From positions 1 through 6,083 of the forward strand of contig CAZGTQ010000009.1 in assembly GCA_964528575.1 (NCBI GenBank): a stretch of 6,083 nucleotides of DNA, given 5' to 3'. The translations under genes were made by a program, and so were the position numbers. Position 1 is the first letter of the stretch. Each line of letters opens with the position of its first letter. This DNA comes from CAZGTQ01 sp964528575 (lineage in GTDB: Bacteria; Planctomycetota; UBA1135; GCA-002686595). A model generated the notes under the pieces. It worked only from the letters and a program-made list of their open reading frames with translations. It was not told the origin of the DNA and searched no databases. Positions 1 to 6,083 of this stretch are shown one piece after another.

Positions 1-51
1 GCGGCATCGCGCGATTGCGAGTATCGGGAACAGGGCAGGCAGCTACTCCGT

Positions 52-130
52 CTGGAATGCCCGGCTCTCTGAGCCGGGTCTGGAATGCCCGGCTCTCTGA
101 CCCGGTTTGGAATGCCCGGCTCTCTGTCCC
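52..130. repeat. Three-copy tandem array of 27-28 bp hairpin-forming repeats upstream of gene 1
   Basis: A 19-base core, TGGAATGCCCGGCTCTCTG, occurs at 53, 81 and 108, so the period is 28 then 27. Copy 1 contains a perfect 8-bp inverted repeat: CCCGGCTC at 60-67, loop TCT, GAGCCGGG at 71-78. Copy 2 keeps the left arm and loop, but its right arm (99-106) has two mismatches. Copy 3 keeps the left arm and has largely lost the right arm. The stems are joined by TCTGGAATG or TTGGAATG. The array lies about 140 bases upstream of the gene 1 start. It could belong to the 3' end of a gene to the left or to the leader of gene 1; the window does not decide. The repeat structure is read directly, while any function is unknown. 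Confidence 0.9.
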
Positions 131-253
131 GCACAAACGAACCCGCTCCGACCGGACTGGACACCCCTCGCGTAGGATCGACGCAACGGCGTCGGCTCGC
201 AGGGGACGTCCTGGCGAGGAACACGGGCCGCGTTCCGTTCAGCACCCAAGTAC

Positions 254-261
254 GAGGAAGG
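254..261 (+). promoter_or_regulatory. Ribosome binding site of gene 1
   Basis: GAGGAAGG sits nine bases before the ATG at 271 and is a good match to a Shine-Dalgarno sequence. It decides the start: in-frame ATGs further upstream (85 and 112) lie inside the repeat array, have no such site, and would put a charged, non-signal stretch in front of the signal peptide. I could not support a specific promoter between 131 and 253. Confidence 0.75.
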
Positions 262-270
262 CAGTTTCGA

Positions 271-1368
271 ATGAAAGTCATCCCGCAGTGCACCGCGGCA
301 CTCGCCGTGCTCGCCCTGGCCGGCGCGCTCGGTGCCCAGTTGGAAGTGAAGCCCGTCACGGGGCCCGTGCAACACTTCGGGCTCGACTGGGACACCGGGA
401 CGGTGTACCCGATCTCCGGCCCGACCGCCGACGGCGAGGTCGTCACGCACTCCAACGTGACCCTCTCGGGTCAGTACGGCATCCCGACGCCCGCCCAGAT
501 CTACATGGACTGGCAGGTCAAGAGCGGCGCTCAGACCGGCGACATCACGACGTTCGACTTCGGCTACGCGACGACCGCGCTCGATCCTGCTCAGGGCGGT
601 CCCGGCGCGCGCCTCCGCGTCGTCCTGTTCGAGGGCACGCTGGGCAACTGCGCCCCGACCGATCCCGGCGTCCAGAAGTTCGCGCGCACGTTCACCGGCC
701 TGCCCGGATCGCCCGACGGGATCGTCGCGCCGGCGTTCCTCATGACGATCACGCCCCCGAACCAGATCAACCTCGCGGACGGCCCGATCGGCATCGCGTA
801 CGGCCTCGGCGACGGCGTCACAGGGCCGCTCTTGATCACGGTCGGCGCCGACGGCACCGGGAACGTCGACCAGCTCGACATCTACATCAACAACTTCAAC
901 AACTGCGCGAACACGACCTCGTTCTCCACGGCCGGCATCGCGTCCTTCTACCTCGAGGTTCGCGAGGACGACGGGCTGAGCGCCAAGGCGACGGTCCGCA
1001 ACGGGACCGGCGTCAACGCCGCCGCCTTCGCGTCCGTGACGTTGCCGTTCATCGGCACGAGCTGGGACTCGACGATCGTGCTGCCGAGCGCGGAGTACCC
1101 CGCCTCGATCGTCGCGATCGGCGGAGCCGTGCCTCCGGGATTCGTGCCGCAGCCGTTCCCGTTCGGCGTGGGTGAGCTCTTGCTCGACCTCACGCTGGGC
1201 TTCCCGACGCTCGTCGTGGCGGGCACGACGCACTCGATCCCGGTGCCGAACAACCTGGCGTTCTTGGGCGTGCCGCTCTCGACGCAGGGCATGCGCGTGC
1301 GCTTCATCCCGAACGTGATCTTCGCGATCGAGCCGCTCAACGCGATCGACCTCGGTCTGGGTAACTAG
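271..1368 (+). CDS. Secreted beta-rich protein of unknown function with a C-terminal 'NGTGVN' module
   Basis: This gene codes for 365 residues. Residues 1-22 form a Sec signal peptide: a short basic start (MK), a hydrophobic stretch at about 8-20, and a probable cleavage after LGA before Q23. The mature protein is rich in Gly, Thr, Pro, Val and Ile and low in Lys, suggesting an all-beta extracellular fold. Two parts are visible. Residues about 23-230 look like one beta-sandwich and include a stretch 'RLRVVLFEG' near 114-122. This part carries the only two cysteines after the signal, C127 (GNC) and C212 (NNC), which could form a disulfide. Residues about 238-365 begin ATVRNGTGVN and contain LPFIGTSWDS and FPFGVGELLLD. 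They resemble a C-terminal module I have seen on many secreted proteins of GC-rich planctomycetes; this is recalled, not searched. No catalytic motif, membrane anchor or sortase signal is seen. The start is set by the Shine-Dalgarno sequence at 254-261. The last codon (AAC) and the TAG stop fall inside the first unit of the downstream repeat array. A role in the envelope or outside the cell is inferred only from export. Confidence 0.88.
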   Translation: MKVIPQCTAALAVLALAGALGAQLEVKPVTGPVQHFGLDWDTGTVYPISGPTADGEVVTHSNVTLSGQYGIPTPAQIYMDWQVKSGAQTGDITTFDFGYATTALDPAQGGPGARLRVVLFEGTLGNCAPTDPGVQKFARTFTGLPGSPDGIVAPAFLMTITPPNQINLADGPIGIAYGLGDGVTGPLLITVGADGTGNVDQLDIYINNFNNCANTTSFSTAGIASFYLEVREDDGLSAKATVRNGTGVNAAAFASVTLPFIGTSWDSTIVLPSAEYPASIVAIGGAVPPGFVPQPFPFGVGELLLDLTLGFPTLVVAGTTHSIPVPNNLAFLGVPLSTQGMRVRFIPNVIFAIEPLNAIDLGLGN

Positions 1369-1445
1369 CGGCCGGAACACGGCCTCTGGCAACTAGAGGC
1401 CGGACACGGCCTCTGGCAACTAGCGGCCGGAACACGGCTTCTGGG
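1363..1445. repeat. Three-copy tandem array of 27-28 bp hairpin-forming repeats overlapping the gene 1 stop
   Basis: Units start with AACTAG at 1363, 1391 and 1418, with periods of 28 and 27. Unit 2 contains a perfect 8-bp stem, AGAGGCCG (1395-1402), loop GACA, CGGCCTCT (1407-1414). Unit 1 has one mismatch in the same stem (AGCGGCCG against CGGCCTCT) and a five-base loop, and unit 3 has two mismatches. The first AACTAG is the terminal Asn codon and stop codon of gene 1, so the array begins in coding sequence. The sequence just before it (TCTGGGTAAC, 1356-1365) already resembles the TCTGGCAAC joint between units. The stems may protect the mRNA 3' end or act as protein-binding sites; that is inference. 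Confidence 0.9.
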
Positions 1446-1462
1446 CGGCACTCGTCTCTCGC

Positions 1463-1505
1463 GGCGGGCCGCGGCGTCTGATGGCGCCGCGGCCCGCCCG
1501 CGTTT
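1463..1505 (+). terminator. Hairpin terminator after gene 1
   Basis: A perfect 14-bp GC-rich inverted repeat has arms at 1463-1476 and 1485-1498 and an eight-base loop TCTGATGG. A short T run (1503-1505) follows within a few bases. The stem is very strong but the T tract is weak, which is common in GC-rich genomes. It lies about 95 bases past the gene 1 stop and 116 bases before the gene 2 start, so it probably ends transcription of gene 1 and separates the two genes. Because the stem is symmetric it could also work on the other strand, but no minus-strand gene is seen here. Confidence 0.7.
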
Positions 1506-1572
1506 CCGTGAGCTGCCCGGCGGCGCCGCGCTACGCTGGCCGCGCCCCGCCCGAGCCCGCTCCGACTCTCCG

Positions 1573-1620
1573 GGCGGGCGAAGTCGCCAAGAAACGCCGC
1601 GGCCACGCCGTTCGCCCGCC
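1573..1620 (+). promoter_or_regulatory. Inverted repeat in the gene 2 leader touching the start codon
   Basis: GGCGGGCGAA (1573-1582) and TTCGCCCGCC (1611-1620) are perfect reverse complements over 10 bp with a 28-base loop. The right arm ends on the base before the ATG at 1621. In RNA this stem would cover the position where a ribosome binding site normally sits, and no Shine-Dalgarno sequence is visible there. It may lower or regulate translation, or be an operator. GC-rich DNA gives such matches by chance fairly easily, so the function is tentative. Confidence 0.4.
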
Positions 1621-4600
1621 ATGAGCCTCACCCGCGCGCTGACGACCGCTCTCGTCCCTCTGGTCGCGATCCTCGCCACGGCGCTCCTCCCGGCCCGGAG
1701 CGCGCCCGCTGCCACGCACGCGGCCGACGAGTACGCCGAGCTGCGCGCCCGGGCCGAGGCGCTGCACGAGACGGGCTCGTACGCCCGCGCGCTCGAGCTG
1801 TACGAGCAGGCCGCGGAGCTCGAGCTCGAGCCGGCGCAGCGTCTGTGGGTGCGCTTGCGCCGCGCCGACTGCGCCTGGCGCTCGGCGGCGTCGAGCGAGA
1901 ATCCCGACGCGACGCAGGTCGAGCTCGCGCGGGCCGCGCTCGAAGAGCTGGCGCGCGAGCTCGAGCCCGACAAGGAACGCACGTGGGCCGAGGTGCAGGA
2001 GTCGCTCGGCGACCTCGCCTGGGACCGCCAGCGCGGCCAGAACCAGCACGTCGCGTGGCCGTACTACCGCGCCGCGCTCGCCTGGTGGGGCGGCTCGACC
2101 GAGCTCGATCTGGCGCGCGAGCGCTACCTCGAGATCGTCTGGACGATGGCGCGCCCCGCGTGGTACCGCGCCCAATGGAGCTACGGCTACTACGGCAACT
2201 GGATCGACGGGGACATCCTGGAGAACGCGGTCGAGATCGCGCGCACCGAGGCCGACCGCGCGCGCGCCCACTACCTGCTCGCGCAGTCCTGGGGGCGCGC
2301 CGACGTGCGCCAGCGCGCGCGCGTGGTCGGGCACTACGAGCAGGCGATCGCGCTCGGCCGGGGGACGAGCACGTACGACGACGCGCTGTACGCGCTCGCG
2401 AGCTGGTGGGAGTCCCAGGGCGAGTGGACGGTGGGCAAGGACGGCCAGTGGAGCAGCGCGGTCGACTATGTGCGCGCCGTCACGCTGTACCGCCGCCTCG
2501 TCTCCGAATTCGGCGAGGGCGAGTCGCGCCATCGCGACGACGCGCTGCGGCGCATCGAGGAGCTCACGGGCGCGAAGGTCGGCTCGAGCGTCGACCACGT
2601 GTTCCTCCCGGGATCGAAGATCCAGTACCGGCTCGAATGGCGCAACGTCGAGCGCGTCGACCTCGCGCTGTATGCGGCGGACCTGACGCGCGATGTCGGG
2701 TTCGGCGACGGCGACATCGGGGCTTCGAGCTGGCTGAGCGAGCTCGACGCGAAGAAGCTCGAGCGCGTGCGTTCGTGGAGCCACGCGACCGGCGACGAGG
2801 GCGAGCACGTTCCGGGCGCCGAGTCGCTCGTGCTCGAGGGCGAGCTCGCGCCGGGCGCCTACCTGCTCGAGGCGACGGCGCGCGGCGCGAGCGCGCGCGC
2901 GTTCGTGCTCGTCTCCGACGCCTCGCTCGTGCTGAAGTCGACGCACGACACGGCCGTCGTCTGGTTCAGCGACGCGACCGACGGCGAGCCGATCGCCAAG
3001 GCGGACGTGACCTTGTGGGAGCGCTACCACGCGGACAGCCGCTGGCGCTGGCGCGAGCGGCGCGCGACGACCGACGCCGACGGGCTCGCGCGCTTCGACG
3101 TCGGGACGCGCGACGGCTCCCACGTCGAGCTCTTCGTCGCCGCGCGCTCCGGCGCGCGCCAGGCGTTCACCACGAGCGGGACGCCGTACCGCCACGGCCG
3201 CGCCGGCTGGCGCATCTACGCGACGACCGACCGGCCCGCGTACCGCCCCGGCGACCTCGTGCGCTGGAAGATCACCGCGCGCACGTACGACGGCGACGTG
3301 TACTCGACGCCGGCGAACGAGACCCTGCGCTACCGCCTGCACGATCCGCGTGGCGCGCAGATCGAGGAGGGCGAGCTCGCGCTCAACGCGTTCGGCTCCG
3401 CGTGGGGCGAGATCGAAACCGACGAGACGCGTCCGCTCGGCGAGTACACGATCCACTTCGAGCGGCCCCGCGCCGGGCACGTCGGCGGGACGACGCTCTA
3501 CCGGCTCGAGGAGTACAAGCTGCCCGAGATGCAGGTGAGCGTGAGCGTGGCCGAGGAGGACGGCCGGCCCAAGCTCTTCCGCGTCGGCGACGAGGTCGAG
3601 GTCGAGATCGAGGCGGAGTACTACTTCGGGGGCCCGGTCGCGGACGCCGTCGTCGAGGTGCTCGTCTACCAGCGGCCGTACTGGCACCACTGGGTCGAGC
3701 CGCGCCGTTTCCCCTGGTTCTACGACGATCGCAGCTCGTCGATCCGCTGGTGGGGCGGCCCGGGCGAGCTGCGCGAGCAGAAGACGCTGCGGACCGACGC
3801 CGAAGGCCGCGCGCGCCTCGCGTTCCAGACGCCGCCCGACGCGAATCAGAGCCTCGAGTACACGTTCGAGGTGCGCGTGACCGACGCCTCGCGGCGCGAG
3901 GTGACGAAGACCGAGACGGTGCGCGTGACGCAGCAGGCGTACTTCGTGCACCCCGAGCTCGACCACCGGCTCTTCCTCCCCGGCGACGAGGTCGAGGTCA
4001 ATTTCACGGCGGTCGACGCGAACCGCAATCCGGTCTCGGCTCCCGGCGCCGTGCGCGTGACGCGCGAGCAGTGGGTCGAGATCTGGCGCGATCCGAACGG
4101 CCGCCAGGTGACGGGCGAGGAGCTCGAGCGGCTGCGCGCGAAGCCCGGGCCGTTCCCGCCGCCGTCGGAGGCCGGGTGGGAGCTGGTGTCGCGCGCCTAC
4201 GTCGAGCGCGAGGTCGTGCACACCGCCGCGCTCGAGACCGACGCCGAGGGACGTGCGAGCACGCGCTTGGTCGTCGCGAAGGACGGCTTCTACCGCGTCA
4301 CGTGGACCGGCCGCGACGAGCGCGGCGACCCGATCGCCGGCGAGACGACGTTCTGGACGTGCACGAGCCGGACGAGCGAGCTCGGCTACCGCAGCGGCGG
4401 CGTCGAGATCGTCGTCGACAAGGACACGTTCCGCGCCGGCGACGAGGCGCCGGTGATGCTGTCGGTCGCGAACAGCAACCGCTGGGTGCTCTTCACGGTC
4501 GAATCGAGCGAGATCCACGACGTGCGCGTCGTGCACGTGTCGGGCAACGTGAAGCTCCTGAAGCTGCCGATCGGCGAGAAGCACGTGCCGAACGTCTTCC

Positions 4601-6083
4601 TGAGCGCGGTCGCGCTCGACGGGGGCCAGGTGCAGAGCCACCACGTCGAGGTGATCGTGCCGCCGGTCGATCACTTCCTCGACGTGACGGTGAGCGCCGA
4701 CGCCGAGGAGTACCGGCCCGGGGACACCGGCACGCTCGAGATCGTCGCGAAGGACGTCGACGGCCGGCCGGTCGCGTCCGAGCTCTCGCTCGCGGTCGTC
4801 GACGCGTCGGTCCTGGCGATCCAGCAGTCGTACGCGCTCGACCCGCGCCAGTTCTTCTTCGGCGAGAAGCGCTCGCTGAACGTCCACACGCAGGCGACCG
4901 CGTTCCACTCGACATATGCGCGCCTGATCGAGGGCGAGAAGGGCGAGATCGTGCTCGACGCGCAGGCCGCCTGGGGCAGCGAGGGCGACGTGCAATACGA
5001 CGAGCGCTTGCAGGACCGGGAGGAGGCGAGCGTGGGCGGGATCGAGCTGCGCGCCGCCGGCCGCGGCGGCTCGAAAGCGGCCGCGGAGAGCTCGGACTAC
5101 TTCCTCGGTGACTCCGACGCGATGGCGCCGGCGAGCGCGCCCAATCCCGAGCCCTCCGGCGCGCTCGCGGACGTCGTCGTGCGCACCGACTTCCGCGAGA
5201 CCGCGCTGTGGGTCCCGGACGTGACGACGGACGCCGACGGCCGCGCGACGGTCGACGTGACGTATCCCGACAGCACGACACGCTGGGAGACGACGGTGCG
5301 CGCCGCCGACACGGGCGCGCGCTTCGGCCAGGGCAGCGCGACCACGCGCACGAGCATGCCGCTGCTCGTGCGCCTGCAAGCGCCGCGCTTCTTCGTCGTC
5401 GGCGACGAGATCGTGCTCTCGGCGAACCTCAACAACAACACCGAGGCGCCGCTCGAGGTCACGCCCGAGCTCGCCTCGCAGGGGCTCGAGCTCGTCGGCT
5501 ACGTCGTCGACGGCGCGTTGCGCAGCGGCGACGTCCCGCCGCTCACCGTGCCGGCGGGCGGCAGCGAGCGCGTCGACTGGCGCGTGCGCGTCACCGAGCC
5601 GGGCACGGCGCGCGTGCGCGTGACAGGCCGCTCGGCGGAGCACGCCGACGGGATGGAGCGCGCGTACGAGATCTGGCCGCACGGCGTCGAGTCGCAGGTC
5701 GCGACCGCAGGCAAGTCGACGGGCCCCGAGGCGGCGTTCGTCGTGTCGCTCCCGGCCGAGCGCGCGCCCGGCAGCACGCGCTTCGAGGTGCAGGTCGCGC
5801 CGAGCCTCGCCGTGACGATGCTCGACGCTCTGCCGTACCTCGTCCGCTATCCGTACGGCTGCACCGAGCAGACGCTGAGCCGGTTCCTGCCCGCCGTCGT
5901 CGTCGCGCAGACGCTCGCGGACCGCGGGCTCTCGGCCGAGGACGCGATGGAGCGCGTCTTCGGCGGCATCGAGCGCGCGCACGTCGATCGGACGCATCCC
6001 CAGGAGCGCGTCTCGCTCGCGCGGCTCGACGAGGTCGTCGCGAAGGGGCTGACGCGGCTGGCGGACTTCCAGCACGCGGACGG
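1621..6083 (+). CDS. Bacterial alpha-2-macroglobulin family protein with N-terminal TPR-like region, thioester type (3' end beyond window)
   Basis: The frame is open from the ATG to the window edge: 1487 codons plus two bases, no stop. Residues 1-30 are a Sec signal peptide (hydrophobic at 9-23, cleavage probably in the ARSAPAA segment) with no lipobox cysteine, unlike E. coli YfhM, so the product is probably soluble in the periplasm or secreted. Residues about 33-315 are helical and TPR-like (for example ETGSYARALELYEQA near 49-63). Macroglobulin-type segments follow: an early one at 320-440, one with WFSDATDGEPIAKADV (448-463), MG2 with TDRPAYRPGD (536-545), MG3 with EYKLPE (631-636) and EYYFGGPV (666-673), and another from about 783. 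The bait-region domain runs from about 927 to 1070 (ELSLAVVDAS), with a polar, variable stretch at about 1071-1180. The A2M domain starts near 1185 (FRETALWVPD, 1191-1200). The thioester motif C-T-E-Q is at 1414-1417. The rest of the thioester domain and the C-terminus, perhaps 400-500 residues, lie outside. By family knowledge it traps proteases covalently. The ATG is the first ATG, GTG or TTG in this frame after the gene 1 stop. The family assignment is firm; the biological target is unknown. Confidence 0.95.
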   Translation, partial: MSLTRALTTALVPLVAILATALLPARSAPAATHAADEYAELRARAEALHETGSYARALELYEQAAELELEPAQRLWVRLRRADCAWRSAASSENPDATQVELARAALEELARELEPDKERTWAEVQESLGDLAWDRQRGQNQHVAWPYYRAALAWWGGSTELDLARERYLEIVWTMARPAWYRAQWSYGYYGNWIDGDILENAVEIARTEADRARAHYLLAQSWGRADVRQRARVVGHYEQAIALGRGTSTYDDALYALASWWESQGEWTVGKDGQWSSAVDYVRAVTLYRRLVSEFGEGESRHRDDALRRIEELTGAKVGSSVDHVFLPGSKIQYRLEWRNVERVDLALYAADLTRDVGFGDGDIGASSWLSELDAKKLERVRSWSHATGDEGEHVPGAESLVLEGELAPGAYLLEATARGASARAFVLVSDASLVLKSTHDTAVVWFSDATDGEPIAKADVTLWERYHADSRWRWRERRATTDADGLARFDVGTRDGSHVELFVAARSGARQAFTTSGTPYRHGRAGWRIYATTDRPAYRPGDLVRWKITARTYDGDVYSTPANETLRYRLHDPRGAQIEEGELALNAFGSAWGEIETDETRPLGEYTIHFERPRAGHVGGTTLYRLEEYKLPEMQVSVSVAEEDGRPKLFRVGDEVEVEIEAEYYFGGPVADAVVEVLVYQRPYWHHWVEPRRFPWFYDDRSSSIRWWGGPGELREQKTLRTDAEGRARLAFQTPPDANQSLEYTFEVRVTDASRREVTKTETVRVTQQAYFVHPELDHRLFLPGDEVEVNFTAVDANRNPVSAPGAVRVTREQWVEIWRDPNGRQVTGEELERLRAKPGPFPPPSEAGWELVSRAYVEREVVHTAALETDAEGRASTRLVVAKDGFYRVTWTGRDERGDPIAGETTFWTCTSRTSELGYRSGGVEIVVDKDTFRAGDEAPVMLSVANSNRWVLFTVESSEIHDVRVVHVSGNVKLLKLPIGEKHVPNVFLSAVALDGGQVQSHHVEVIVPPVDHFLDVTVSADAEEYRPGDTGTLEIVAKDVDGRPVASELSLAVVDASVLAIQQSYALDPRQFFFGEKRSLNVHTQATAFHSTYARLIEGEKGEIVLDAQAAWGSEGDVQYDERLQDREEASVGGIELRAAGRGGSKAAAESSDYFLGDSDAMAPASAPNPEPSGALADVVVRTDFRETALWVPDVTTDADGRATVDVTYPDSTTRWETTVRAADTGARFGQGSATTRTSMPLLVRLQAPRFFVVGDEIVLSANLNNNTEAPLEVTPELASQGLELVGYVVDGALRSGDVPPLTVPAGGSERVDWRVRVTEPGTARVRVTGRSAEHADGMERAYEIWPHGVESQVATAGKSTGPEAAFVVSLPAERAPGSTRFEVQVAPSLAVTMLDALPYLVRYPYGCTEQTLSRFLPAVVVAQTLADRGLSAEDAMERVFGGIERAHVDRTHPQERVSLARLDEVVAKGLTRLADFQHAD
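4831..5160 (+). other. Putative bait region of the A2M protein
   Basis: Residues about 1071-1180 join the end of the bait-region domain (VVDASVLAIQ) to the A2M domain (FRETALWVPD). The first part, with FFFGEKRSLNV near 1077-1087, still follows the bacterial A2M pattern. After that the sequence is polar, mixed in charge and low in predicted structure, ending in a Ser-, Ala- and Pro-rich stretch (APASAPNPEPSG). It offers Arg, Lys, Glu, Ala and aromatic sites, so many proteases could cut it. The boundaries are approximate and the assignment rests on position within the family. Confidence 0.6.
5860..5871 (+). other. Thioester motif C-T-E-Q of the A2M protein
   Basis: Residues 1414-1417 read CTEQ within YPYGCTEQTLSRFLP, which matches the thioester-forming CxEQ motif of active bacterial alpha-2-macroglobulins. 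The Cys (5860-5862) and Gln (5869-5871) would form the internal thioester that reacts with a trapped protease. Homologues of the YfaS type lack this motif, so this copy is predicted to be competent for covalent trapping. Confidence 0.92.

Noticed and set aside
52..130. A CRISPR array.
   Set aside because: The units are directly adjacent with no unique spacers, and no cas gene is nearby.
158..178. Promoter-like hexamers TGGACA (158-163) and TAGGAT (173-178) before gene 1.
   Set aside because: The spacing is only nine bases, far too short for a sigma-70 promoter, and neither hexamer has a suitable partner at the usual distance.
43..1392. A long minus-strand open frame opposite gene 1.
   Set aside because: Low-complexity Arg/Val/Asp/Glu translation with no domain. 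Gene 1 has a signal peptide, ribosome binding site and sensible composition on the other strand.
1366..1623. Possible read-through fusion of gene 1 and gene 2: both lie in the same frame, with a single TAG and no further in-frame stop before the ATG at 1621.
   Set aside because: A stop-free stretch of this length is not surprising at this GC content. Gene 2 has its own signal peptide at 1621, and a strong terminator hairpin lies between the genes. The in-between translation has no protein-like character.
1845..5111. A long open frame on the plus strand in another phase within the A2M gene.
   Set aside because: The translation is Arg/Ala-dominated with no recognisable motif and overlaps the well-supported A2M frame.
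1531..6075. A very long open frame on the minus strand opposite the A2M gene.
   Set aside because: It is rich in Arg, His, Val, Asp and Leu with no domain or signal sequence. GC-rich codon bias in the real gene removes stops from the opposite strand. The plus-strand frame has clear A2M motifs, so this is a shadow.

Overview
This is a GC-rich bacterial window, with G or C at most third codon positions, holding two plus-strand genes that both code for exported proteins. The style suggests a planctomycete-like or other large-genome environmental bacterium: a secreted beta-rich protein ending in a 'NGTGVN...' module of a kind I associate with GC-rich Planctomycetota, followed by a TPR-containing alpha-2-macroglobulin (A2M). 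That placement is inference from protein style; there is no rRNA or other marker gene here.

Layout. Positions 1-51 hold nothing I can name. Positions 52-130 hold three tandem 27-28 bp hairpin-forming repeats. A short leader with a clear ribosome binding site (254-261) leads into gene 1 (271-1368, 365 aa), a secreted protein of unknown function. Its last codon and stop lie inside a second three-copy array of 27-28 bp hairpin-forming repeats (1363-1445). A strong hairpin terminator follows (1463-1505). The leader of gene 2 carries a perfect 10-bp inverted repeat whose right arm touches the start codon. Gene 2 (1621 to beyond the window end, 1487 residues seen) codes for a bacterial A2M. It has a signal peptide without a lipobox, a TPR-like helical region, several macroglobulin domains, a bait-region domain, an A2M domain, and the start of the thioester domain with an intact C-T-E-Q motif.

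How the parts relate. The terminator suggests the two genes are separate transcription units. Gene 2 is expected to act outside the cytoplasm as a protease trap: cleavage of the bait exposes the thioester, which links covalently to the attacking protease. No functional link between the two genes is visible beyond both products being exported. The least explained part of the window is the pair of repeat arrays flanking gene 1. They differ in stem sequence but share period, copy number, 8-bp stems and a TCTGG(C)AA-type joint between stems.
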